From the NCBI GenBank assembly GCA_029298735.1, contig JANSLP010000008.1, forward strand, positions 1-64,000: a stretch of DNA of 64,000 nt, read 5' to 3'. The DNA comes from Ophiostoma sp. CBS 140.51 (Eukaryota; Ascomycota; Sordariomycetes; Ophiostomatales; Ophiostomataceae). Positions 1 to 11,630 of the stretch are shown here, in pieces; the stretch's first letter is position 1, and each line of letters opens with the position of its first letter. The notes beneath the pieces are model-generated. The model saw only the letters and a program-made list of their open reading frames with translations, was not told the origin of the DNA and did not search any database. Both the position numbers and the translations under genes were made by a program.

Positions 1-917
<917 letters not shown>

Positions 918-1829
918 ATGACGACAAACAAACCTGCCATTGGCATCGAATTCATTTCAACTGGGACCGTCAAGATTCGCCCGGCAATGAAAAGTCAGCC
1001 CCCAAATCGCACAGTTGCCATGCGTCTCCTCAGGTCTTTCGCCGACCGCCAATGGTCTGAGCAACTTCCCATTGGGGTCTTTCTCATCTCGCACCCTGAC
1101 GGCCCCGTCCTGTTCGACACAGGCGAGTCTCCACTGTGCAATACATCTGGATACCTTCCCGTATGGAGTCCAACCAAGAAGCTCAGTCAAGTTACCATTG
1201 AGCCGAAGGATGGTGTTGTGGAACAGCTGCAAAGCCACGGCGTTGAACCAAAAGACCTCCAAGCCATTGTCATCAGCCATCTTCACGGTGACCATGCCGG
1301 AGGGCTCAAAGATTTGACTGCGGAGGCACCTAATGTTCCGGTTTATGTCAGCCGCCAGCACTGGGAAGCTTATGGCAAACACCCACTCTACGCAAGCATA
1401 CAAGGATGCACACCCCAACACTGGCCAAAAGATTTTTCGCCAAAACTCCTTGATTTTACGGATCATGCCGTAGGTCCGTGGAAGGAGTCGAGCAAGATAA
1501 CCTCGGATGGCAAAATCATCGCTGTCGCCACCCCTGGCCACGTACCAGGCCACTCCTCCCTTGTCGTCTACGGAGACAACAGCGACGGTACGGTCACCAC
1601 GTACTTTCTGACCGGAGACGCAACTTACGGCATAGATGTTCTCGACAAGGAGGAGCCCGACGGTATCAACAGCGACCCTATGACTGCACTGCGCTCTCTG
1701 GGCCTCATCAAAGAATTTGCTAGACAGACGGACCTTGTGGTGCTGCCAAGCCATGACTGTGACACGCCTCGACTTCTTCGGGATCGCGTGCCGTATAAGC
1801 CAACGCCTGCGCACACGGAAAGCAAGTAA
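918..1829 (+). CDS. Metallo-beta-lactamase-fold hydrolase, N-acyl homoserine lactonase-like
   Basis: Single-exon gene of 303 codons starting at the ATG after an A/C-rich leader. The protein shows the full metal-binding signature of the metallo-beta-lactamase superfamily: HLHGDH at residues 121-126, a PGH histidine at about residue 208, an aspartate in TGDATYG at about 234 and a final histidine in LPSHD at about 279. The first strand ends in the usual LFDTG motif (near residue 67). The combination of HxHxDH, the late GD and the terminal SHD resembles AHL lactonase-type (AiiA-like) and fungal lactonase enzymes, which hydrolyse lactone rings with a dinuclear Zn site. There is no signal peptide, so a cytosolic location is inferred. 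Substrate cannot be read from sequence; another hydrolysed ester or lactone is equally possible. Confidence 0.85.
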   Translation: MTTNKPAIGIEFISTGTVKIRPAMKSQPPNRTVAMRLLRSFADRQWSEQLPIGVFLISHPDGPVLFDTGESPLCNTSGYLPVWSPTKKLSQVTIEPKDGVVEQLQSHGVEPKDLQAIVISHLHGDHAGGLKDLTAEAPNVPVYVSRQHWEAYGKHPLYASIQGCTPQHWPKDFSPKLLDFTDHAVGPWKESSKITSDGKIIAVATPGHVPGHSSLVVYGDNSDGTVTTYFLTGDATYGIDVLDKEEPDGINSDPMTALRSLGLIKEFARQTDLVVLPSHDCDTPRLLRDRVPYKPTPAHTESK

Positions 1830-1899
1830 TGATGTATCTCAAACTAGTAACGCTTATAGGGGAGTTTAGGTTTCTAGCATTGGCAGCTTCTTGTTGAGA

Positions 1900-2325
1900 A
1901 TTGATAGAGAGCCGGCGCACATGGAAAACGTCGTGTGTATTCACGAGCAAGACGCAAGCATTGGCTGGAAGCACACAAACTTTCGCACGGGGCGCGGCGT
2001 TGTCGTGCGCGGCCGCGAGCTGGTCCTACAGAGCATCATCACTCTGATGAACTACGAGTACATTCTCATGTTTGTCTTCAATCAGGCGGCCGAATTGACG
2101 TACGAAGTGCGCGCCACAGGCATCGTGTCGACGCAGCCCATCGATCACAGCCTTGACAAGGTCGGCGTCCCCTTTGGCACGGTCGTGCATCCCGGCGTGC
2201 TGGCTGCGCACCACCAGCACATTTTTTCACTACGGGTCGACCCCATGATCGACGGCCACACGACGGCACTGAGCTCACGCGGGCTTGACGCCGACTTACA
2301 TGTGGAAAAAGACATCGCAACATGA
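1900..2325 (+). pseudogene. Copper amine oxidase C-terminal fragment (relic)
   Basis: An open frame of about 140 codons starts 70 bases after the hydrolase stop codon and reads like the catalytic core of a copper amine oxidase. It contains the ENVVCIHEQD and GWKHTNFRTGR segments, the NYEY motif whose first tyrosine becomes the TPQ cofactor in active enzymes, VRATGIVST, and the HHQHIF copper-ligand motif followed by RVDPMIDGH. Known enzymes are roughly 650-700 residues. Here everything before the catalytic core is absent, and the similarity stops just after DGH, before the third copper histidine. An in-frame ATG (1921) exists by chance of the ancestral frame, but no complete enzyme can be made. 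The fragment is GC-rich compared with its A/T-rich downstream flank. Identification is from motifs, not from a search. Confidence 0.8.
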
Positions 2326-3799
2326 CAATGGACAATATAGTCGGAAGGAAAGGGATGGTGGAATTGTTGAAAGGAAAATAAACACTATTTTATGTGCTTT
2401 TTGGCGACATCTTTTTGAGTTGCTTGAATTATTTTGTGGTTTTCTTTTACTGGACAGCTGTGTCTGAAAGACGAGAGGCTCTGGAGGGACAATATCTCGG
2501 TTGTATAAATATTATCGCACCTTGTGCATATACATTTTTTTTACACATTTTGGTTTTCGATAATTGGACGGGCCATCAGAATACACGAAGACACCGTCAG
2601 CATATCGGCTCCAGAAGAATGGGGCTGCTCTAATCCAAGCTTTCTTTAAGCGAATCGCCACTGCCGCATCACAGAGTGATCGATATTCAACTGGAAAATG
2701 GACAGTATTATTCTCTATCTGATAGCTGCAATATTTGAATTTATTCGTGTTTCAACAGAGATCTCCAGCATTGGCTGACATCGAGTCCATAGTATATATT
2801 CGCTGGCTGTTATTCCGCTCCCCCCATATTTTTTTGCCGGTTTTACCGGAAACTCGCTCTGCCTCCCCCGCCTCTGGAGGTCTTCCTAGAAGAGAGTCAA
2901 AAGTAATAAATGGAGAGACAGTGACCTATTTTTGTTGTTTGGCCATTTTCATGCTGGCCTTAATGCTTGTTTCGTAATGCTCTCTTTTTCATGTGGAGTC
3001 ACTGTTCCTTCTTCTATTTCTTTTGCATCGCTACTGGACGGGACCTTGGCTCGCTAGCCAAAGAAGCAATCTATGAAGAGGGGCCAGTTGTGCCGCGGAG
3101 AGTGTCCTGCCGCGTTGCCCCAGACGGTGAAGGTACAAGAGACGACATAAGAAGACTTGGCCATTGCTGGGCAAGGACCACTTCCCGAGCAGCAGAACCG
3201 AGAAAAAGGGAAAGAGTGGATATGTGGATGCAGGAGTGGAGAGAGAGAGAAAGCAGGTGTAGATGATCGGGATTGTTGAAGATGCGTATCAAAATGCATC
3301 TTAAAAGTCTCAATGTTCAAAAGTCTGGGGAGAAAATGAATCTCGGTGAAATATACATGTGAGACAAAGTGACTACAGGGAAGGAAGAAGAAACATGGAT
3401 GCATTGACTTTGCGAATCGGAGAAATACCAGACCAACACAGTGGCCAGCAAATCAACCATACAAATCGGCTTCCCTCCATCTTTTCCCTTTATTATTGCC
3501 GTGTAGGACATTTTATTGATTTCTGTACATTGTATGTCAGTTTGGCAGGGAGCAGGGAAAGGCAGGATTGATGAGATGGCCTATGTAGAACGTATAATGC
3601 ACTGCTGGACATTCCCCAGTGCCGTGCTGCTGCCATACTCTATATATGCATCTGCTCACCTTTCTCTTTCATTCGTTTGATTTATTGTAGAAGATTACCC
3701 ATCCCGCTTGGCTGATGTGCACTGCGCCATGTCTGTTCTTTTCCACCAACTGTTTGTTTGACAACCTCTCTTTGAATTCCAACGCGCCGTCTTGTCATC
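2326..3799. other. A/T-rich intergenic region with GT90 promoter at its right end
   Basis: No convincing coding frame. The left part is A/T-rich and follows the amine oxidase relic. The right end has a TATA-like element and a pyrimidine-rich leader for the glycosyltransferase. Confidence 0.5.
3641..3647 (+). promoter_or_regulatory. TATA-like element upstream of GT90 gene
   Basis: TATATAT followed by GCATC lies about 155 bases before the ATG at 3800 and is followed by CT-rich sequence, as expected of a fungal core promoter. Position and sequence are the only evidence. Confidence 0.4.
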
Positions 3800-5475
3800 A
3801 TGAAAACCAGAACTAGTCGACACCGACCTCTGCGGCCACTGGCCGTAGGCCTCGGTCTATGTCTCGTCCTCTTTTGTTTGTACTTTGTCAGTCGTGAGCC
3901 ACACAATACTGTCCAGTGGAAACAACAGCTTCAGCATGATCGCCAGAAAGAAGAACAGCAGCAACAGAAGCAGCAACATCAGAAACAACAATTCCTGGCG
4001 CAGCATCGTCCAGCTCCAGCCACACTACGCTCCTTGTCTCTCACGGAGAAGCAATGCCAGGTCGAGTTTCCAGGTCTGACGCAGTCGATTGACGAGATCG
4101 TTGCTGAAGGTCCTTTTCAGCTCAAGAACACGGGCGACATGGGCGCTCTTCAAGGACGCATCAAGAATGGGAAGGTAAGTCGAACAGCGAGGCTGAAATC
4201 AAAGTTGAAAGACAGTGCGGCTAACATTCAAACAGATCTTCATCATCAACGCACAGCGGCGGTCTGACTTGTCAGAGCAAATGTTAAACGTATGTTATCA
4301 CTAATGTCACGAAAGCAGACAGTTGGGGGAGACAGTGTTGACTTTATTTCTTCCATCTGCTGTAGTCCCGCACGGCGGCCGTCCATCAGCTACACCGCGC
4401 TCTCGTCACGTCCTCCGAGCCCGTGCCCGACACGTACTTTTCCATCAACTTCCAAGACCAGCCATTTGGCACCACGTGGGGCTACAGTCGCGCCATCAAC
4501 CCGGCCTTTCGCAGCAAGGACCGCGACGAGCGCAATTTCTTGATGCCGCACTTCTCGTTTTGGGCCTGGAAGCTGCCGTTTGTCGGGTCCATTGGCCGTA
4601 CTTCTGCCGCCATCGACCGCCTCGAGCGTGAGATGTACCCGTCCTTTCATGATAAGATCTCGAAAGCTGTATGGCGTGGTACGGCGTGGTTCAATTCGGT
4701 GCACAGCCCGCGGTTGCGGCAGAACCTGCTGGCTGTGGCCAAGGGCCAGAGCTGGGCAGATGTCGAAGCACTCGATTGGGTTGGCGGCGGCCAGGGACAA
4801 AAGAATGGGCAGAACGCGACCAACGCGATGGCCATTGAGGATTTCTGCCGGTATCGCTACGTACTGCACACAGAGGGCGTCGCGTACAGCGGACGCTTCC
4901 AGTTCTTGCAAATGTGCGGCAGCGTCACGATTACGCCGCCAATTGTGTGGATGCAGCACACGACACACTTGGTCAAGCCCATCTTCAGCAGCCACATGCT
5001 GACGGCAACAACGAAGTCGACAAAACTGGTAAAGCCGGCGACCGAAATCAAGCAGCAAAATAAGAACGAGCCTCCCAAAAAGGCGGCCCAGAAGTTTGCC
5101 CACGCCGTCAAGAAGGTCGGCGGTAGAAGCACGTCCGTTGCACGCACTGAGAACGAAAAGAAGTCGTCTGGGCACAAGAGCTGGCCTGTCTCCTATCCAG
5201 CCGATGAGGCCAACATTGTTTTCGTGGCCCCTGACTGGTCAGACCTGAAAGACACCGTTGCGTGGTTGGAAGCACATCCGGACGTCGCAGCACGTATTGC
5301 CCAGAATCAAAGAGATCTGTTTGCTGGTGGTGGTTATTTCAGTCCGGCCGCCGAAGCTTGCTACTGGAGAGCGCTGGTCCGTGGATGGGCCACGGTCGCC
5401 AAAGTCAACCCAAAAGAGTGGGCAGGGCATGAAGAGGTGTCGTATGAATCGTTTACCCTGAACAATGGGGACTGA
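3800..5475 (+). CDS. GT90 / CAP10-type glycosyltransferase, type II membrane protein
   Basis: Three exons, 3800-4174, 4236-4289 and 4366-5475, join in frame to give about 512 residues. Introns of 61 and 76 nt have GTAAGT and GTATGT donors. Residues 14-30 form a single hydrophobic segment after a basic N-terminus, giving a type II (Golgi-like) anchor, followed by a Q/K-rich stem. The lumenal part shows the CAP10/KDEL-type GT90 pattern: DTYFSINFQDQP, TTWGYSRAIN, FWAWKLP, KAVWRGTAWF, then FCRYRYVLHTEGVAYSGRF and the SVTITPP segment. Family members transfer xylose, glucose or related sugars, and in fungi they are linked to capsule and wall glycan synthesis; the sugar and acceptor cannot be read here. 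The gene is convergent with the TRAPPC2L gene, 206 bases apart. An 8-base GGCGTCTC repeat (three copies near 5545-5570) lies just downstream. Confidence 0.88.
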
Positions 5476-5681
5476 GGCTGTTGGTTGGGCTGGGTTGCTG
5501 TCTTCTTTCGTGTCTCTATATTTCCTGATTGGTATTCTTCTTTGGCGTCTCGGCGTCTCGGCGTCTCGGTCTGAGCGTTGTCGTTTTCGTCCCATATCTT
5601 TCCGTAGTCGTCAGGGAACGATTTTGTGCGTTTCCTGTATATTCGTGTGTCGTGATGGTGATGTGGCAATGTCAACACCAT

Positions 5682-6409
5682 TTAAAAGTTTGTGCTTCCC
5701 GGCATCCAGGCCTCGCCAATCCGCTGCATATCCTCGGTAAAGCGACGGCTGACAATCTTCTTGCCGCCGTGGCCGGTCGGCGGCGAGTGCTCGTCGGGAT
5801 CGTAAAAGGGGTTCTGCAGTAGCCGCACATAGGCAGACTGCATGGCCTTGAAAACGGGCTTCAGCTCTGACTCACGCAAGCCGACGACACTGCCACCCAG
5901 AGCACCACGGCTGCTCGAGGAAGTGGAGCCACCGCCGGCACCGCCGCTGCCTTGAGCACCACTGCCGACACTGCCGCCACGACGACCACGCATGTCCACC
6001 ACTGCAACGAGCTTGATGCCCGTGTTAGTCTCGTAGCCGTATACAGCCAGGCGGTCGTCGAGTGCGTGGAGGAGGAGGCCGGTTGCGTCGCTGGCGCCGC
6101 TCAGGCTGGCCCCACTGGCCGCTGCACCCGAGGCTACAGAACCGCTAGCAGTGCCGGACGGCCGCTGGGCAAAGATGTCGAGTGTGCCGCAGAGGATCAG
6201 CGAGAACTGAAGAGGTGTCCGGACTGGCTGCAGGCTGTTGGTGGCTGCATCGTAGGAAGGGAAGATGGAGACGTGGAGGGGGTTGTCCTAAACGAAGGGG
6301 GGAAGGGGGTTAGCTAGGTTGAGCTCGAGCTGGTAGGGGACTGTTCCGGAGTACGCACATTGCGGCCGATGACGCCGAGACAGGCTATAGAAGGTATTGT
6401 CGAAGCCAT
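5682..6409 (-). CDS. TCA17: TRAPP complex subunit 2-like (TRAPPC2L / Tca17)
   Basis: Two exons on the minus strand, 6409-6359 and 6287-5682, joined in frame across a 71-nt intron (GTGCGT donor), give about 218 residues. The start MASTIPSIACLGVIGRN continues into DNPLHV, then VYGYETNTGIKLVAVVD and, near the C-terminus, a short block ending in NPFYDPDEHSPP. This is the sedlin/TRAPPC2L fold: an N-terminal strand with NNPLHV-like text, the YGY.TN..KLV.VVD strand and the terminal helices with NPFY.P. Tca17 is a small longin-fold subunit that helps assemble and stabilise TRAPP complexes acting as Rab/Ypt exchange factors in ER-Golgi and Golgi traffic. Low-complexity Ser/Ala/Gly insertions (about residues 60-80 and 120-145) make it longer than the ~140-residue human protein. 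Confidence 0.85.
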
Positions 6410-7119
6410 TGTTTAGATGGGGGTGAGGAGAAGTGGTTGAGTGGTGTCGCGTGGTCGTTGTTGATAGCTGATGATTAGAGTGAAGGGAAAGACGGGAGGT
6501 TGAGTGATGTTGAGGTAGACCGCTTTTGGTGGAACCCTTCCGTCTTCGAGAGCTGTTCGCTCTTTCTCCACCAAGCTGTCCTGAAAGTGGAGACCACCCT
6601 TTGGTGAGGAAGACGCTGAGGCGCTTTCGGCACCCTCCAAGCCAGGCACTAGTTTCAGTGCTTCCTTCCCCCGTTGGAGCCCTTGAGCTCTCTGAAAACT
6701 AGCGCCTTCTGTCGCAAAGGCGAAAGAGCCTATATGCGCCTGCCCCAACGTGCGAATTGCGCGTGTGAGCCGATACTGCGCCGTGGTTGGCTGCAGTTTC
6801 CTCGTTTTCGTAGGTCGCAAGGCTGTTGCACATTCACTAAAAAAAGTTTTGTAGCGGCCAACGACCGATCATCAAATCACACCAAATCTGTCTTTTTTCT
6901 GCTGTGAGTTCAAACTCGACAACAACAAGGCGCACCGATTTCTTTCCAGTTTCAGGGGAGTCGCCGGATGGAGGAGATGTGCGTATAGGGAAGCAAACCT
7001 TGACCAAACCCGCCAATTCATGATCGCAGCATCAGCTTTGATCTGATTTTGCGCCAACTTTTTCTCATCGCCACTTTCAACCTTCTTACACCATCGCTCT
7101 CACTCTCATTCTCACCACC
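6410..7119. promoter_or_regulatory. Shared divergent promoter region of TRAPPC2L and tafazzin genes
   Basis: The 710 bases separate two genes transcribed away from each other. No coding frame is convincing. The right third, leading to the ATG at 7120, is rich in C, A and T with TCTCACTCTCATTCTCACC just before the start, a usual fungal leader. No specific factor site is recognisable. Confidence 0.5.
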
Positions 7120-8600
7120 ATGTCAATCACGAATGCGCAACCGCGCAAGCCTGGCGCCTTATGGCGTGCCACTTCGACGTTTGTCATGGCCACAACGGGC
7201 ATGATCTGCCGGTCGTTTTTGTATGGCTTTAACAACGTCGAGGTCGTCGGCCTCGACAACTTCTTGAAGCTTCTCGATGAGCGCAAAGATGTTCAGGCCC
7301 GGAAACGTGGTCTGATCACAGGTACGTTGTGTTGGCACTCATGGCGATATATTTTTTGTCTGTTAAAGCTTGTCCATGTCACTAACTGAAAACAGCCAGC
7401 AACCATATTTCAGTGTAAGTGCTCTTGGCAGCGGTCAGCATTACATCAAACGAGAGACAGGAAGACAAAAAAGGCGTTCAGAATACTGACCTGTCTCCAA
7501 CCAATAGACTTGATGATCCATTATTATGGGGTGTGCTGCCATTCAAGTATGCCGCTGACCACCGGAACCTGCGTTGGGGTCTTGGATCCCACGATATTTG
7601 CTACAAGAGCAGGTATGTTTTCTTCCATCCTCACAGCTTCTCATGGTGACCACCGGCTAACATTCATAGCTTCGCCGGCCACTTCTTCTGCTCTGGCCAG
7701 ACTCTGCCCACCCACCGCCTGCGTCACTCACCATGGGGCGGTCTCTTCCAGCCGACCATGAACCAGGCCGTGCGTCTGCTCTCAGCCCAGCCATTGCCAG
7801 CTGACCACACCAATTTTGGCTCTCCCATCGAGAGTCTTTCCTCTCCTTCCTCCTCCACATTTTCTTCTTCCTCGGAATCATTATCCTCCTCGCCCTCATC
7901 TGACTCTGGACCACTACCGCCCGCGCCGGCTCCGTCCTCAAAGTCACCATCCAACCACGTCTTCGCCTCGTCCTTCTCGCCATCTCTCTACTACTCCACA
8001 AACGACGTCGACCGCTGGCCTGCACCCTCGGCCTTTGCCTCCAACCGCCATGCCTGGGTCCACATCTTCCCCGAGGGCCTCGTCCACCAGCAGCGCGACC
8101 GTGGCCTGCGGTACTTCAAGTGGGGCGTGGCCCGCTTGATCCTCGAGAGCGAGCCCACGCCGGACATTGTGCCCATGTTTATTGACGGGCTGGACCGCGT
8201 CATGCACGAGGAGCGCAAGTTCCCACGGTTCCTGCCGCGCATCGGTCAAAAGATTCGCATCGTCTTTGGCGATATTATGGACCCGGAGACGTTTGCAGAC
8301 CTGCGTGAACGGTGGCAACAACTAATGGCGCGGAGCCGGCGGAGTGCTGGTACTACCAGTGACAACTGCAGCGATGGCACTGCCGTTGAAAAGGAGATTG
8401 ACCTCAAGTACGGCGAAGAAGCGCAGCAGCTGCGCAAGGAGACGGCGTACCGTTTGCGTGAAGAAATCTTGAAGCTCCGGCGACGCTTCGGCTACCCTGA
8501 GGAAGACCCGAGTCTGGGGTTAGCCGAGACCTGGGCTGATGAGCCGAATAAGAAGCGCTACCGCAGCCAAGTCGATGACAGCATGGTGTATCGGGAGTAA
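7120..8600 (+). CDS. TAZ1: Tafazzin, monolysocardiolipin transacylase
   Basis: Four exons (7120-7321, 7396-7414, 7508-7612, 7670-8600) join in frame to about 418 residues; yeast Taz1 is about 380. The acyltransferase motif I, NHISVLDDP, provides the HX4D catalytic His and Asp. It is assembled across splice sites: a 19-nt exon supplies most of NHIS and the next exon supplies VLDDP. Later motifs are FCSGQTLP, the HIFPEG block (motif III), and PMFIDGLDRVM. A Ser/Pro-rich insertion of about 60 residues sits between the second and third motifs. Tafazzin remodels cardiolipin acyl chains at mitochondrial membranes. The hydrophobic N-terminal stretch ATSTFVMATTGMICRSFLYG fits interfacial membrane attachment. 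Intron donors are GTACGT, GTAAGT and GTATGT. Confidence 0.92.
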
Positions 8601-9051
8601 AATACAACAAAAAAATGCACACAGATATAAAAGGGGCATCCCAGCAGACACAAAATACAAGGAATGTCTGCTGTTTAGACAACTACCATTTTCATGTAAC
8701 CATAGATGTATATAAAACTCAAAATAGAAGGCCGTGCTTGTATTATCAAATAATATTCCAAAAGGTTGTAAGCCCTCTTCGAGCTATTGTCCAAAAAATG
8801 GCCAAAATCAAGATCCAAGCATCATCCAATGCTAGCATAATTCAAAACAACAGATCCAAAAATAACATGTGACTAGCATTCAACGTCAACGCCGTGAAAA
8901 AGTCCCGTTTCCATGTCGTGATTTCAGCTAATTTCAGCGCAGAATATCCAATGCGCCGTGTCCTCCACCTGTAATTCCGTAATATTCCAACAATATCAGC
9001 ATTTATATTCCATCTCATCCGTCTATTGTCAGATCCATCTGTCTTTGTCGT
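8601..9051. other. Convergent intergenic region, 3' ends of tafazzin and Zn2Cys6 genes
   Basis: 451 bases of A/T-rich sequence between two converging stop codons. It should hold both 3' UTRs and polyadenylation sites. No other feature seen. Confidence 0.5.
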
Positions 9052-11630
9052 TCATGCAGCAACTTCTACATCTCCATCTGCTGTCAGAAGCAGAACTCCG
9101 TCTAGGCCCATCTCTTGCCTCTTCACAGCCTCACGATGCAGCCTCATCTTGTCCGCCAGTGACCGCGCCTGGCGCAAGCCGAGATATGCCCACACCGTAT
9201 CGATCACCGCCAGTGCCCAGTTGAAGTCTTCTTCAGGAACACCCGGCGCACAGGCAGCCACATTCAAGTGGAAGAGCGTCGGCATCAACCCAGCAACACC
9301 TGTACCGCCGTTTTGTCCGTAGATAGGCGCAGGCGTCGCTATCGGGGCGTATTCTTCGAGGGGAATGTTCGGGTGTCGCCAGTAGACTGGTGTGCTGACA
9401 AACGTGTCCTCGGCGCATTTCCGGATCGTTTTGAGTGCTTTGCGGCGCAGCTTTTCTGTCGACGCGGAATCCGTATCGGGCGTATCGACGCCAGACACAT
9501 CCGAGATCACGGCACTGCTGATCTTGGAGGGAAAAGTGCTCTCAGTGTCCATCTTCAGGCGAGCAAGACCAGCAGCCACAGAGTTGGGGCATTTATCGAT
9601 AAACTCCAGAAGCATCTCGTTGAGCAGGATGCGGGCCCACCGGTAGTAGCCCCAGATCCGAGCGGTTGAAATGTCCGAGTAGCGGTGGAAACGGCCTTTG
9701 TAAACCGCCTCGGGTGACAGTTTTGGCGTTTCACAAACGTCGTACTTCCAAAGACCCTTCTTTTCTGTGATGCCGAGCTCCCATGCAATAAGGCGCGCCT
9801 CCAGTTGCAGAGCCTGGACCACGTGGTCTACCATATCCGATCGTCCGTCGATGAGAACCTGGCGGTGGATATACGCAGACAGATTGATAAAGTCAATCAA
9901 TGTCAGGAGAAGCTTAGACATGATCTGGTCATCGGCCGGCTTCTCTTTGTATGTGTTTGAAATGTATTCGGCTACCACGGGTGGCACAGTTATGTGAGCC
10001 GCATGGCAAGAGATCAGCTACATCAGTGTCAGTGGGTCTTCAGTTCTAGATCAGGCTCGAAAAAATCTTAACTCACAAGAGAGCATGATATTTGAATCAG
10101 GCCCCGGTATGGGTGCAAAGATGGGGGTAGCATGGGAAGGAAGTGGCGCATCAGGGCGGCCGCTCCCATAACGTGAACGTTTGCGCTGCCAAATGATTGG
10201 TTGGCGCCTCGGACAATCTACACAGAGACAAGTCAGCGTGCCATTCGAGATAATAAAAGTTAACATCACCGGTCAGAAAGAACTCACCTCAAACATGGCC
10301 ATCAAAATGATGCTGCGCATGACGTTGTTGATCGTGTCGAGGCCCGGTGTAGCAAGTGTCTTGGCCGTCATCTGAAGGCCAGTCACATAATTTTGCCACG
10401 CTGATATTTGAACTTGATCGTCACCGTTCAGGTTTGCAATACCAGCCATACCGACAGCTGATGCAATCGTTCGTGCTGCTGGGTCAAGGATCCAGGGCGT
10501 ATCGACCTCGATGACTCCTGTTTTTGTTGGTGATTCTGGGTGACCGTAGAGGTAGTGTTTCATGTAGAATTGCAGACCGCGTTCAGAGAGGGTTTGCCCC
10601 GGTCCGTAAAGCATAGCCTTCACGAGAGCAGACTGCGCTTCGACCGAGAGTTCGATAGTTCCCGCAGGAGGAGCAGACGCGTCGGGTGGTAAGGTCACCG
10701 GGACCGCCTGCCGCCTCCGCTGCTGTTTTCGTGCTAAAGAATTAGGTGGACTTCCCTTGCCGGAGGCGGCTGGGCTGCCATTGTTTCCGAGGGTGCCACC
10801 GAATGCTGCTATCGCTTCGCTGAGAGAGAATGACCCATCAGCATTGGAGCCCCTTATTGTTGTTAATTCGTTGCTTCCCTGTGCTGCTGTGAACTGGCCC
10901 GTAGGGTTGCCGGGCTGGTCGACGATGGCGGAGAGATCCTCTGGTGTTTCTGGGACAGCCTCAGTCTTTATGAAAGTATGCGCTGCCTCTGGTGACGAAG
11001 ATGAAGAGGCACGAGCGACCGTCGTGGGTAATGTGGTGGATGATGAGCTGGCTGTGGCCGTTGAGCCTTCCGTGCCGGTTTCCTCAAACTTTTTCCGGAC
11101 CTTTACTGTTTCATCCCGGAACATCAAAGACAGTTGATCCCGGTAGCCGGGGCATTTCTTGCCGGCTCGAATACATTGCGAGCATTCCGGCTCAAGCTTG
11201 TTGCACTAGATAGAAAATTGTACATTAGCCAGCTGATTCTCGTCCCAACTTCCACTTTCACTTTCATATAGAGAAAGCACGTGCTGTGCAGCAGCCGCGG
11301 TGTGACGCAAGCGAGGCGAATGCAGCCCCCAACGTCACGTCGTGCCGTGCAAACGAGATGAACTGCCGACCACCGTCACACTGAGGGGTGGCGTTTCTCT
11401 CGGATCTCTGGTACAGCCGCAACTCTGGTCGTGTATGCCAACCAGCCACTGGCAGAGATGGCGCATAATTTGGAAAAATAAAAATAAAAAATAAAAAAAA
11501 CAATGAAGACAGCACCGCCATCGATCGCCTCTCATGTAAGGCCACGTCGAAGCATTGCCAAGCAACCTACCTTGATGCGTCGGATGCGGCAGTTCTTGCA
11601 GCTTAGAGAAGCCTTCCCGCAGAACACCAT
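9052..11630 (-). CDS. Zn(II)2Cys6 fungal transcription factor
   Basis: Four exons on the minus strand (11630-11571, 11205-10288, 10217-10077, 10017-9052) give about 694 residues. The N-terminus carries a canonical binuclear cluster with cysteines at residues 11, 14, 21, 28, 31 and 38 (CX2CX6CX6CX2CX6C), followed by PGYRDQLSLMFRDET, a linker common in this class. A 365-nt first intron splits the cluster after residue 20. A Ser/Thr/Pro-rich linker occupies about residues 60-190. The remainder is helical and resembles the fungal-specific regulatory domain of the DUF3468/Fungal_trans_2 group: LSERGLQFYMKHYLYG, SLHPYRGLIQIS and WGYYRWARILLNEMLLEFIDKCP. It is expected to bind CGG-containing sites in the nucleus. 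The neighbours are housekeeping genes, so no target pathway is suggested by context. Confidence 0.88.

Noticed and set aside
957..1814. 285-codon minus-strand frame over the lactonase-like gene
   Set aside because: The opposite strand has the complete metal-binding signature; this frame has none.
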